Positions 12,067-25,000 of a DNA stretch of 64,000 nucleotides are shown here, one piece after another. The stretch's first letter is position 1. Each line of letters opens with the position of its first letter. The notes below the pieces were generated by a model. The model searched no databases, was not told the origin of the DNA, and worked only from the letters and a program-made list of their open reading frames with translations. The stretch is from Wuchereria bancrofti (Eukaryota > Nematoda > Chromadorea > Rhabditida > Onchocercidae), in the NCBI GenBank assembly GCA_005281725.1, contig SSBO01000012.1, positions 20,724,779 through 20,788,778 of the forward strand, in the 5' to 3' direction. Made by a program: the position numbers and the translations under genes.

Positions 12067-15000
12067 GTGAAGTGTTGCTACTGTTACTGCTTCTATATCT
12101 GCAGTGTGTTTCCGGATTTGGCGGAAGGCATGATTCGGCCGAACACATTGAGCAGGCTGCCGAAAAGGTAAAGATATTTCTAGTTTTTGGCGGAGAAACT
12201 TCTTGGAAAATATGAGAATTGAGAAATATTGCCGGAAGAACAGAGGGATTTTTCAATATATGAGGGAATTTATCATGAAAACAATTTTATTTTTCAGTTT
12301 ATAATTTTTTCAAAATGTCCTTTTCATATGTCCATTACTAAGGTCTATGAAACTTTTAATGAAATTATAAAATTAAAGACTTTTAAAACTTTGCCTTTTC
12401 TTTTTCAGAGGGCCTACAGTATTCATCGTATTGATACTTTAATTTTATTGATTTTTGTCGCTTTACTTGTTTCTATCGTTCTTACAACGTGGTTTTTCAA
12501 GCATCATCGCCTTCGGTTTATCCATGAAACTGGTCTTACATTGTGTTATGGTTATTTTTATCTTCGTTTGTTTTCCCTCGACAAAAATCTTGTGATCACG
12601 TTCTCTTCAAATGAAATTATACTGCTTATTTGTTTGTTAGAAAAACCGGATTAGCTGTGTGAATGGAAAATGTCCTATTCTATTTTTTCTATTTGATTAT
12701 AGCCTTAGTTATGGCTTTATGCAATTATTTCATTTCATTCAAAATGAAAAAAAAAACCTTGTTGAGTTTTCCATCTTTTTATTATTTTTAGAAACGGACT
12801 TTGGATTGTCCTGTTTGATTTAGAACGTAAGACGGAGTTGCTTTCAGGTTTATTGATTGGTCTCTTATTGCGTTATACAAATATTGGTGTGATCGAAAGT
12901 CAAACGATAGATGTAATGCAGAAGAATGGATCTGTCGTACACGACCCACCAGATTATTTACGACTTGAGGTTCAGTTATTTAGTTTCAAATATGCATATG
13001 TTTGAAAGAACTCTGTAAGCTTTTATTTTTAGTAGCTTTTGTAATTTATGCAGCTCTAATATTGCTTCGATATTTTTTATTCCATCGTACGCTGTGATGC
13101 TTCACTTCATAATATGCACCATATCAGAAGTCATCATATCATTTCATTCTGTTGACCTTAATATCCATGTTATTCCAATCGAAGTACCACTCAGTGAACG
13201 TTTTCATATTTTAGGTTGAACCGGCGAAAACGCAGAAAGTACAGTTTCATTATGAACTCATAGAAGGTTTTTTTGGAGATAAAGACAAACAAAGTGAACG
13301 ACATCTCGAGCAAAAAGTATATTTAAATTTCCCTCAGAGCTTGCTGTATTTTTTTTAATTGCTTATTGTGTCTAATCGTGATTGACAAACGAAATGTTGG
13401 TGTTAATTATGCTTTCAGGCTGTATTTTCTCCAGAGATATTTTTCAACTTACTTCTTCCACCAATTATTTTCAATGCTGGCTATAGCTTGAAAAAAGTAT
13501 GCAATTAATAATTATCAAATTATGACTCATAGTAATTAAAGTGGTGACGACTTTTATGGAGTTTATAAAACTAATCCCGATTTGCTAGCTTAACTAAAAG
13601 TCCTTGCTTAATTAGGAATAAGCTATGCTATTTTTTATTCTCATGCGACATACATTCAAAGAACCGCATCAGACAACAGAGAAAAATCATTTATGCTTCT
13701 GAAAATTCATGCAATCGGTGTTTTCAGCGACATTTTTTTCGGAATATTGGCAGTATTCTGGCATTTGCTTTCGCTGGCACAACTATATCAGCTGTAACTT
13801 TTGGGTACGTTCGTCGATATTTTCCTTATTCATTTGATTTTCGAAATTTTTTATATCAGTGAGTGAAAATGTGTGAAAAGCTCGAATTGTTCGTTTTCAC
13901 ATTTTTTTACATCCTTCAATTTATTTTATTTTCTGTCAAAAAATTTTTTTTAAGAATTATAATGCATTCGTTTTGCTGGTTGTTCTCTTCATCATTCACA
14001 TTCAAAGAACTCCTTTTTTTCGGGGCGCTGATGTCATCAACCGACCCCGGTTAGTTTTTCTTTTTTGCGAGGATTTTCTAATAGTTAGGCATTGTGCAAA
14101 ATTTTTTTGGTCGATAATGTGAATTTAAAAAAAGAAAAAGTGAAAACAAATCTCTCGTGGAGCGTACTACGTAATACATTAAAATAGGTTATTCTTTAAT
14201 TGGTAATTAAAATAGAGATGATCGGTTAAAGATTGGAACAAGCAATTTCTCATAAAACTTCAAGCAAGTTTACGAAAACTACCAGTAATTATTATTACTT
14301 ATTGCTGAAGGTTTCTAGTGACAAAAATAATTTCGATTTTATTATTATTATCTTCATCCCATTACTATTATTATCGTTATGCGTAAAAAGTTGTTAAGTA
14401 TGATCGTTTGTTTACCAGTGTAAGGTCTGTGCGACATATTCCCAACTTTTTAAATTGTTGTTTTCTCAATATTAAGAAGTAGTGGTGCGGAATGATAGTG
14501 TAGTGGTGGTGCTTCTAATGCGAAGCACATAATAATTCAGGGTGGAGGCTCAGTTGGTGCCTTCATACTTGGTAGCGTGTGCAAAAAAAAAATGCATTGT
14601 TCTTATTGGTCAGCACCATTCCGAATGTTGCTTTCTAAAACAATGATGTGACATTAACTGATAAATTCTACCCGAAGGTAACTTAAGGGATAGGAAAGTT
14701 AGGGTTCAATGAGTGGGAAGATATCCAAGTAGTTTCAAGGAATAGTTGAGGTTTGTTTGCTTCTTTCTTCCATGAAAGTTATGTAGGGAAGGGAGGGATT
14801 TTATTCTTTGGATCACTGATACTAAAGTTCTTAGCAAGAAGGTTGAAAACTTGCAACAGCATTAACATGTTTAATTTTTGACAGAATTGATTAGCTTCAT
14901 TTTTGTTTGAATAAAGTGAAACTCTCTTATAAGTTGTATTGCAACTTATTATTTTGTTTTAAAAGTTTTTCCTATTAATTTTAGTATCAGTATTAGCCGT

Positions 15001-18000
15001 CTTCCAAGAGATGGAAGTGGAATCAGATCTGTATGCATTAGTTTTTGGTGAAAGCGTTCTAAATGATGCTGTTGCTATTGTTTTATCAAGGTAAATTTAC
15101 ATTTCGTTTTATTACCAAAAATGTGATTGTCTAATGTTGCTGCATTTTCATATCCGACGTGAAATTTTAACATACAAGAGATCAAATATAAGATATAAAT
15201 CCGAACACCGGTAAAGAGCTTGATTCTTTTTATTATTATCTGGGACATCTCATTCAAAATAGCGTTGTTTTTTGTAAGAATAATTAAGCAACATTTTTTG
15301 GTAGCTACCGGTATTAAAAAATGACTGTATTAAGGCCATTAATTTAGAATTTATTAGCATTCGTCGAATATTAAACTTATCGAAAATGTTGTCTGTGTTC
15401 TTTAGTAATTTTTTGAACCTGCCTGATTTCAGTTCAGTGGATAATTTTGCAGCTTCGGATAAATCGTTCGATTTAGATGCTTTGTTTGCTGCTGTTATTG
15501 ATTTTTTATCCGTTTTTTTCGGTAAGTTTTTCTTTTGGCACAATAATTTGTTCGAAATCTACATATCTGCATTAATATATTTGGTTATTTTATTTCTCTA
15601 TCTCTGTTGTATCGAAAATGTGAAGCCTGCATCTTTTCCGAAAATATTTAAAACTTTACCTATTGATTAGAGATTGAGATGATTTTTTGTCAATTTTAGG
15701 ATCACTTCTATTGGGTTCAGTTATTGGTTGCGCTACGGCGTTGATCACTAAAATGACTGAAATTAAAGAGTTTCCACTGCTTGAAGCAGCTCTTTTCATA
15801 CTTCTTTCATATTTATCATTTCTTCTTGCCGAATTTGTCGAGCTGACAGGTTTGTATGGCATTATTTGATAAGTTTTGAAATCAAATGATTTTTGCTAAT
15901 TCATGCTTACTTACGTGATGATTACATGCATTCCGTCCTTCATATGTATGCTGGCAAATGTTATAAATTACATTTGCATCGGATCAGTTATGGAGAGGAA
16001 AGTTTCTGTGAATTATTCTGAAATTTTATGCCGCTTCAGGAATTGTGGCCGTTCTTTTTTGTGCCATATGTCAGGCTCATTATACTTACAATAATTTATC
16101 AGATGAAGCAAGAACTAGGACAAAGCAATTTTTCGAGGTATCTGTTACAAAGAACGTATCGTTTTGCTAAAAAAATTTTTCAAAAATCATTGTAAAGGAA
16201 AAGTACGATGATAATATTGTGGAATCGCTTGAGTGAAATACTAAATCTTATTTCATATTCTAGAATGTTGCGACATATATTGCAGTGCACTGGAATTCAT
16301 TTTTTTTCTGCCACAGTCAGATGTAAGGTAGTAAAGTCCAAATAACTACAGAGAGAGTATTAATTTTTCAGGAAGTTTCATTCTTGATGGAAAGCTTCAT
16401 TTTCTGTTACATTGGAGTAAGTGTTTTCGTATCACACAGTCAGCAATGGAGTATTTCCTTTTTTCTTTGCACTCTGGTATGATACTTTTTTTTTCCATAA
16501 TAATCATTCTTGGATTTTTTTTTTTTTCTAGTGGAACATTGTATATATCAACAAATAATAAAATTAAATATCTGAGCTTATTAAGAATTTCTTTGAGCTT
16601 ACCAAAAATTTCTTTTGAAAACATACTGCTCCCTTTTATCAATTTTTCTAACAGGAAAACAACCAGTCTAAATGTTCAGTTCATTTTGATGTTAATGATT
16701 AAGTCGTTTTAGTTATGTTCTTTGCATAATATAGCATGTTTATATTTCTGAATTTTTATTTTTTATAAATTTATGCACTATGTGTCTTTTCACTTATTCA
16801 TCTTTTCTAGCTTTCTGTGTTTTTATCAAGAGCAGCCCATATTTATCCTGTTTCTGCCATGTTAAATATCCGTCGAAAACCTAAAATTCCACAGCGATAC
16901 CAACATATGATGCTTTTCTCGGGTACGATTTATCATTCTCTCTTTCTTTTTTTAAAGAGAACTGTTTAGCTGCCAATTTTTTACCTTAATTCCTCTGCTG
17001 ACGAAATTGTTAGTCAAGATTTTTTCCTGTATATGATTAGAATTTTCAAGCAGAAATTCTATGAATTTCTTAACTCAGTGCTTTAATTAAAGGATTGCGT
17101 GGCGCTATGGCCTTTGCACTTGCATATCGTAATACATCAACAGATAATCGTCAGATCATGGCTACTACAACTAGTATGGTTGTGATCGTAACTGTCTTGT
17201 TCAACGGTGGTCTTACTTCTTGGTTTACTGAGTATTTGGGTATCAGGTCTCTTCATTTTTTGTTTCTTTTGATGGTTTTTTAGATTAAAGTAGAATTTGA
17301 GTACAAAATCTGAGAAACAAATTGTCTATGCTGTGAAAAATAAGTGATGTTTGATGAGATGTTTTTCATTGGAATTATTGCTTTAGGCACGGTGTTGATG
17401 CTTATGACGATTCTCAGCTGCAACTAAATCTGGTTTTGTTTCATTTTTCTGTTTTTTCTGGATGAAATTGATATTCTGATGATAATTTATGAAGATTTTG
17501 AAAAACAATATTTTCTCAGAAAGAAATTTAGCATGCACATATCTTGCTTGTACACAGGATATTACCCATGTGCTAATTTTTGTTCTAATGCCTATTTCAA
17601 TTTTAAATGTAGGATGACAGTCATCTACAAGGTATGGATACATTATCGCGTGTCAGTGGACAAAACCCATGGGATAAAGCATTCCTTCCTCGAAAGTGGT
17701 ACAACTTTGATGCATCGTAAGTGCTTTGTCTCTTACTGTCATTTTTTGTGAGCCAAAATTTTTTATTCAGTTATTTGAAAAAAAAAAAATGGTCATTATT
17801 AAGTTTGTTTACATATTCTATAACTTCTTTGGATGTTGATATTTTTCTAATTATAAAATTATTGTTTGATTCATTTGTATCCTTTTCTGCTCTTAACAAA
17901 AAATCATTTGCAGCTTTATGAAGCCATTCTTAACTAATGCAAATCCAACATTATTGGAGACTATGCCCTCATTTATGGCACCATTTGCGAAAATATTCAC

Positions 18001-18817
18001 TACTAAGCAACAACTGTCTATGGTATGTATTATTCCGGAGTGGGAACTAGATTAAGCTTTCGAAAGGTTAACTAACAGGATGAGACTCGACAACAATCGA
18101 ATTTGAAATTATTTTGTTTTATAATCATATGTCAGTAAAGACGGTGGAAAAGTACTTGCTTATGTGGCAGGGGAAGTTCTGATGACAATTATTTACTACG
18201 TCAAACCGTAAGCATTGAATTTTACTACTGCTGATATTGTTTAGCAACATTCCACTAGTTGAAATTATTTTGACTACAGTTTCCTTATTTTTAAGAATAT
18301 ATTTTTGTGTCAAACCTGGCCGAATGTGTATATTCATATTTCTTCTGTTTATTGTTTTCTTCGCACCCAATGTAATGAATAATTCTTTTCAGTGGCTTTA
18401 AATGCGTATTCATTTACTTGTTTCAGTATACACGAACAACTAATAATAATGGTGTAAACAATCAGTCTCCATCTAACGACAATCCATTTCTGCGGGTACG
18501 CTATTATAATTCATTCGATAGAATAGCGATCAACAACAGTTCCTCAAAATTGTAGAAAAAACATGCTTCATTCGGTGGTAGAGAGGTAATCCTTCGGACA
18601 TCCCCTTTTTCTACTCCTTCGTAAAACATAACCCCAATAACACTAAATTTTTCTCTTTTTTGTCAATAGTATCTTTAAATAACGATAGCATATGATAAGT
18701 AAGCATATACATGTGGTACTTGAATCAAAAATCCCAAATTTATTAATTGCTTTATAGTCACTAACTCATAGTGCAACTTGACAGAATGATTCTTCGGAGC
18801 CGTGGGACAGCAACTAA
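12067..18817 (+). CDS. nhx-5: endosomal Na+(K+)/H+ exchanger, NHE6/7/9 type
   Basis: Multi-pass antiporter that trades cytosolic cation for lumenal protons and tunes endosome/Golgi pH. Exons: 12067-12167, 12409-12550, 12848-12969, 13215-13316, 13419-13496, 13728-13804, 13955-14049, 14985-15090, 15406-15521, 15700-15849, 16040-16137, 16372-16476, 16811-16922, 17093-17246, 17387-17432, 17613-17716, 17914-18022, 18427-18495, 18556-18585, 18785-18817 (TAA); about 649 residues, close to human NHE6. Visible: a Leu-rich signal-like start ([15 protein letters not shown]), [33 protein letters not shown], the ion-site motif [25 protein letters not shown]...TKQFFE typical of the endosomal subgroup, and [11 protein letters not shown]. 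The cytosolic tail is short and polar. The first coding exon with the ATG is not resolved: 12067 needs one carried-in base. It converges on the ATPase-inhibitor gene. Confidence 0.93.
14486..14592 (+). repeat. tRNA-derived SINE-like fragment
   Basis: In the NHX intron 14050-14984. A box-A-like stretch (ATAGTGTAGTGGTGG, 14495-14509) is followed by a small stem (gcttc/gaagc, 14511-14526) where an anticodon arm would be, a degraded box-B-like GGGTGGAGGCTC (14540-14551), and an A10 run at 14583-14592. The acceptor stem does not close, so this is not a working tRNA. The layout suggests a tRNA-derived retroposon or tRNA pseudogene. Confidence 0.4.
18785..18817 (+). other. NHX last exon, version 1
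   Basis: After a ttgacag acceptor, codes [10 protein letters not shown] and stop. It joins in phase 0 to 18556-18585. A polyadenylation signal AATAAA lies at 18996-19001. Confidence 0.65.
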
Positions 18818-18995
18818 TCGTAGCAACTGTAACATTCTCATATCAAAATAGTTCCACATTTTAGTGTTTTGAAGTTTGATAGGTAGGTTAGATTTCGAAG
18901 TATCAAAGAAAACTTCTATTTCAAAATCCGGTGGCAAAAACTCATCTCAGTATTAGCAAGCGATGACATTTTCTACCACTGTCCCGCAGTTCTGA

Positions 18996-19001
18996 AATAA
19001 A
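18996..19001 (+). terminator. polyadenylation signal, NHX version 1
   Basis: Canonical AATAAA about 180 nt after the 18817 stop. Confidence 0.5.
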
Positions 19002-19338
19002 GATGTTATATTTGCACGCTTGCATATACAACTTTAGACTTTGAAATGCAGTGAAACGGATATACTCAGAAGCACTGAGTGCATAATTTCTTTACCAAAA
19101 CAATATTTTACTTTTACATTCTGACGTTCATGGAATGTAAATTTGTGGATAACTTAGAAAAGTTACCAATTTAAAGGACTAGAGGATCCTTTAAATTGAT
19201 TTTTTTCGAAATAACGCCAGCTGAAGCTAATGGATAATACCGAAATGTTTTGAATGCAGAAAACAAAAGCATTTGTAGTAATTCTACGTAGAATATTTGG
19301 TTGGAAAATATCTGGAAAAGTGAAAATTTTTGTTTCAG

Positions 19339-19377
19339 CCATTGGAAAATAATGCGGCTATTGATGAAAATAAATGA
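19339..19377 (+). other. NHX alternative last exon, version 2
   Basis: A strong acceptor (tttttgtttcag) precedes an open stretch coding PLENNAAIDENK and stop, also phase 0. It could replace 18785-18817 and give a different C-terminal tail. Which is used, or whether both are, cannot be told from sequence alone. Confidence 0.5.
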
Positions 19378-20584
19378 TTGAAAAATATCTCCGAGAGAGG
19401 CAGAAATTATTCATTGGAGTTCTCTTTTTGCAACTGCAGCTTAACCATCCTTTTTTATGCACTTGTTACTCATTCGTATTTATTTTCGTCTCAAATTTAT
19501 TGATTGAACAAAATTTAGTTTTCAATTTGCTGAGAATTGAGAGTGCTCTGAGTTAGATTCATTTATACACTCACTATATGATATGGTACAGTCAAAGATA
19601 GAAGCACATTAATACACAGAGACGATTTAGCAGAAAGGTCACCAAAAAACGGACGGTTTGATAGATGTAATTGCTGGAAGAATTAGAACTTTGAAATCTG
19701 TTGCTTGTATATTCTCTTGCTTGCTAACTGCTTCTTGTTTTCTATGTTTTTTGCAGCTATAGATGCATGTAACCGGTGGTCACTAACTTTTGTTTATCCT
19801 TTCATTTTGATATAAAAAAAAAACGATTTTATCAATGAATGTGATGAAGGAAGCAAAGCAGTATTAGAATCCATGTAAATCATTCTCTACTCTTACAGAT
19901 ACACGACAATTCTGAAAACTCTTTTGCAAATGCTAATCAGTTCCTGAGTCTTATTTTTGTCCACTATCATTTTCGTTGTTTTACAGTCATAGGTTTTCAA
20001 GTTTGAAAAGACCATACTATTACTCGGGATTTCTTTCGAGAGTATCAATAGGCGTCTTTGGAAAGATTTAGCACTTAACGTAACTTTCAGTCCTATAAAA
20101 TGTAACACCGCTGTTCCTGATTTTATCTTTCCATTCCAGAACATTTTTTTTGCAATTTCCTCCACTATTAGAACTCCCAACAGTTTCAACCGCTGTGATA
20201 TATGTACTTAACGATAAATATGGGTTGTTTTAAGCTCCGTCTTTCCGGGTACTTAGTAATGATTTATCCTAGCTTTCATTATGTTTTCCCGTGCAAGCTG
20301 TAAACTTATTTCATTATTTAAGAAAACCGCTAATTTGTCAAATGTATACACTGCTCTGTGTAATATATAATTTAATAAAATTTTATAAACATATATTTGC
20401 TCACAGAAAGACACTACACTAAAAGTAATTATAAGGGTAATCATTGAAGAGTTTCTTAACATTTTGCTTTCTTAATTCTGCAGTTTCTTATACATTAGCC
20501 TAGTCTAATTACAATCTAATTTCACTGTTTCTAGCATCTTTAAAATAAGCAGAAGCTCAAAGACTTTAGGAGAGAAAGGCTAAC
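19378..20584. other. region between convergent NHX and ATPase-inhibitor genes
   Basis: About 1.2 kb of 3' flanking DNA shared by two convergent genes. I saw no convincing exon, RNA gene or repeat. The open frames on the minus strand here do not resemble any known family. Confidence 0.6.
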
Positions 20585-22011
20585 TTATTGACTTTTCAAC
20601 TGCCGCTCTTCTTTTTCCAACTCATTTACACGACGTCTCAGACGTTCAGCTGCCTCTTTATGTTCACGAGCATGACTTTCATGTTCTTCTATTTCACGTT
20701 CCATTTCTTTGCGCAAATTTTTATACTGCATTTGTAATGACTTCAGCTGCTCTTTTTCCTGAAAAAAAGTTAAATTTCCTTATTTTTTATCATTCTGGGA
20801 TATGTAGACCAAGAGTTATAAATATGTTTCAAAACGTGTTTCAGGAATATTTACACATAATAGTTTCACGCGTGCCATCAATGAAAAATAGGACCGGATG
20901 CACCAATTATAGTGGTTAAAAGGCTTTCGAAATAATTAACAACCTTGGAGCCAGTATGATAAAGTGCGCAGTATAAGTCTGAAGAACAATAAAATGGCAT
21001 AACAACTTTACCAGATTTTTGAAATATTCCTCCTCGCGTGCAGCTTGTCGTTTTCCGAAAGCGCCACCAGCATCACGTATTGATCCGCCAGCTCCACCAC
21101 CCTAAATATAAGTAAACTGAAAAACTATTTGGAAATAAACATTAACGATCAAGGAATCTTTTTTCTTTCACTCTTCGATCAATATGAGAAAAAAAAAAGA
21201 AGGTTAAAAAACTACTGAATAGACATATAATAGCTGCAGAGTGTGAGAAAATTTCTCAATTTTACAAAGGGCTCCATATGTCTATTCTAAACAGCTTTGC
21301 TGAAATATTTTGATAAAGAATAAAATCCCTACCTCTCTCTCATGTTTTTATTTGTACTTAAGAGAGTAATAAAGTGGTAGAAATTATCAGTTTTGATAAC
21401 TCTTTACAAAAAAAAAGAAGAAAAACGACTCTAATGAAATCCGTACTAGTTGCTAGTTGCTAATTAGTTGAGATGACCAAAAATGAAAGGAACCTTTCCA
21501 CTGCCACTTCCGAGATCGCCCACTTGACTGAAACCTCGTTTCATTGACCTGCAAGGAAACCATTCCAAGTTCTAGTTACTAATCAAGATAAAACCATATT
21601 AATGAAAAAAAAAATTGAAGTATGGTGTTCAGTAAGCTTTCAGACAACAAAAACTGACAAATCTAATGTAGCTGATTAAAAGAGCCTTTTTTTTTAATTG
21701 ATATATTAAGATGATAATATTTATACAATCCAACCACAATCTCCAAAATATTAACAAAGTAGTCTCAGCATAACCATAAGACAGACTATCAGTAACTTAT
21801 ACCTTTCACTACATGGTGATCTATGATATCAGATGATCAACTTAAGATGGACTACAAAGACAAAGCTAACATGGAAAAGTGTCGCATTTCTAGGGGAAAG
21901 AGAAAGAGACACTTCAAACATTCTAATTTTTTGAATGAAAAAACTATTTGAAGAAAAAGGCTCTCACCGGGAAAGACCAATGGCAAATCGTGATGAATGC
22001 GTAAGTGTCAT
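20585..22011 (-). CDS. mai-2: mitochondrial F1-ATPase inhibitor IF1
   Basis: Small protein that binds F1-ATPase in the mitochondrial matrix and blocks ATP hydrolysis when the membrane potential fails. Exons (minus): 22011-21968, 21548-21494, 21101-21012, 20758-20585 (TAA); 363 nt, 120 residues. Residues 1-20 form a basic, Ser/Arg-rich presequence with no acidic residue ([20 protein letters not shown]). Then comes a Gly/Ser linker, the inhibitory core [20 protein letters not shown], nearly identical to the bovine minimal inhibitory region, and a charged dimerising coiled coil with a His cluster ([11 protein letters not shown]) like the pH-sensing histidines of the family. The ATG lies 3 nt after an acceptor (AATTCCAG, minus), which suits a trans-spliced leader and fixes the start. 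The presequence matches the mai-2 type. Confidence 0.95.
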
Positions 22012-22014
22012 TGC

Positions 22015-22016
22015 CT
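22015..22016 (-). promoter_or_regulatory. probable spliced-leader acceptor of the IF1 gene
   Basis: Minus-strand AG of GTAATTCCAG, 3 nt upstream of the IF1 ATG. No upstream coding exon in phase was seen, so trans-splicing is the simplest reading. Confidence 0.55.
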
Positions 22017-25000
22017 GGAATTACAGGAAATTTTAAATAAATTGCTAAATTCCTAACAATTAACCATAACCAATACGACAATAAAAGAATTAATCAATTT
22101 GAATAACTTGAAATGGCACCAACAAAAGCAAACATTCTATTAAACTATTATACAACTTTTCAGATTGCTAAAGGAGCATTCCATTGAGATTAAACATCAG
22201 TTGGAGTGAATAAACTTATTAATAGACATAATGAGGAAATGAAGTAAAGGTAGAAAATAGTTTTAAAAAACCGATGCTATGAATCCTACATGCCTAGGTG
22301 AGATCGTAATTTTCAAAGCGTCACGATAAATGGGGTCTGTTAGGAGATGAAATTGGTAAATCAGGAATTGGGGTGGGTAGGGTAATATTTGTTTTGTTGC
22401 TGGTTCGGGTAAGGTTAATTCAAACATATCATATTTTCAGATGGAAGAAGAACTAAGGAGAAAGAAAAGGGAAGTAAAAAATAAATAATTAAGCTGAGGA
22501 AACAAACAACTGAATAAGTTATTTTAAACTGAAATGATAACATACTATTTATTATGGAATGCTAATTAAGAGATAACTTTTTAGATCCTCAAGTGATACT
22601 GGTGATAATGACGATCCATAATTAAAACACAAATTTAATTACAAAAGGAATTTACAAATTAATTACTTTAGTGATTAACTTTTTAAATTGATTAATCATT
22701 TGATTAATGCAAATTCTCATATTGTTATATTAAGATATGATATATATGATTGTACTTATTTCGATTGTATATTTTCGTAAAAAATATCTAAATCCCTGTA
22801 GTATATTCTCTCACAACACTTTGCTGGAAATATATATATATATATATTTGATTATGTTAATTTTACCGAGTACATTTAAAAAACATTTTAATTTTAGATA
22901 GAACTTTTTCACGTAATAAGAATAACGAGGGACGATATACCTTAATGGATTCCAAATGTCGAGAATGTCTTCCACATCTAAGGATAATAATCATAAACCA
23001 ATAGTGGTTCAATGCTATGATAGATACAATCGTTATTGTAGACACTGATAAGATAGCGACAACTTCAACTTTTCTTATTTTCTTCTAATTATTTTATTAC
23101 ATTAAATTAACAGTTTAAAATAGACTTCTTCCTTACCCATCAAATTTTGAATATTGAAGTTTACATTTTGCAGAATTCTTGTATTTTGATCAACTCGCAA
23201 CATTACACAATTTCAATTTGTTCAAAAGATTTTGCGAATACAAAGAAACTAATTCTGTAATTGATAAGATTAAAAATGATCATCAGGATTTCCAACTAAT
23301 ATTGCTTGATGATTTAACATAATCCAAACCTGTAATATCTTCAATTTACACATAGTCATAAGTGATCGAATTTTTAATAAAGAACTAATCCGTTTTTTTT
23401 TTTTTTGTTTTCATTCCATCTGAAAATACGGAATCAATTTATTCTATGGGGTAAAAAATTCGTTGAAATTAATTGCTGTAATAAGATAAATGAACATGAA
23501 GCATGTAGCAATTGAAGTGCCGTAATCATAAGAGGAAAATTTCTCAGAAGTCTTAAGTAAACATGAAAAAGGAATAAAATTTTATTAAATTTTATTGTTT
23601 GGGAAAATACGAATCAGTTTTAATTTTATAAAACGTATATGTTTAATGCTAATTAAAAAATTAGCTGAAATAATTTTTAATAATTCGAATTTTTTTAGTT
23701 TTTTATTTAATGGTTTAGAATTGAATACAAAAGCATCACATTCAACATATATACATAGTTTTAAAGTTGAAAAAATATTTTTATTCCTTTAAAAAATTAA
23801 AAGAATAACCGACATTAAAAAGTCAAGTATAAAATTGGATGATACATTCAAAATTGCATCAAAATGTATTGTGCTAATTGGTGAATAACATAGACGTACG
23901 ATACAATAGTATTTTTCAACATGTTAAAAAAAAGTAATAGAAATAATCAATTTAAACTTAAAATTTTGTTTAAAAAAAAAAGATTAAAGATAACATTGAA
24001 TGGTCTTGTTCTTGATTTTACTTCTAAAAGAACACTGAGAGGAAAAACTTTTGTTGAATAATTTTTTTTTTTTTGCGGGAGTAGATTACTTGGATTATAT
24101 GTAAACAAATTTTGTAACTCTCAAAAGTCATCATTTTCAACGATAACAAATAGAATGATTCAATTCTTAGTGTATTTGCATATTTGCACAAACATTTTTT
24201 CCAGGATGTGTCCACTCCATAATCACAAATATTTTATAATATATTTTACGTGCATTCTACGCCAGACTGGCATGCATGTTCAAAATATTTGTTAAATTTG
24301 CAAAATTAACAAGATTTTGTGTAGCGGTGGTTCTCGTGTTCTGGTAGCGCCCCAGTATCCGCACTGAGAATGAGATTTACGCATTTGCTTGTGATTGCAA
24401 ACCGATCAATTCACGATCGAATGAATATTCACTTCTAGCGTTCCGCATTCCACATTCCGCATCCATAAATAAATGCTTTACCGTTTACATATATGTCGCG
24501 ACTTTTCGTGGTCACCGTACATCCAAGGTGAAGACATTCATATTATGAATTGCTTATTTGAAAAACTTTTGTCATAATATTTCTTTTCGCAATTAGCATG
24601 CTATTGTGCAATTTGGTAGTTAATTAAGTAATTTAAAAAATAATCGTGAAAATATCACTGTTATAAAATATCACATTGCATTTTAAATAATTTATATCAC
24701 AAGAAGTTATTCTAATTATCCTCTCACATATTTGAAACAAAAATCTTCCCATAATCCCATAACAACAGTAAATTCACAATTATCTGTTGTGTCAGATCCT
24801 TCCAGAGGTAACATTAAAAGTATATTGCAATTTGATCGGAAGTATCATCTGAGAAAAGAGTAAATTGATGAAAATAGATTAAAACGGTATTTTATTATGT
24901 ACTGGTAAGTGCACATATGTGACAATGTCATCCGTATCGAGATTACGTAAGTTTTATTTTGTTTTGAAACAACGCAAAACAGAAAGTTGAACCAAATGAT

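Noticed and set aside
18061..18210. Possible extra NHX exon or exons ([16 protein letters not shown]) between 18022 and 18427
   Set aside because: After the phase-0 donor at 18022 the good acceptor leads straight to TAA; no combination of sites keeps the frame into 18427.
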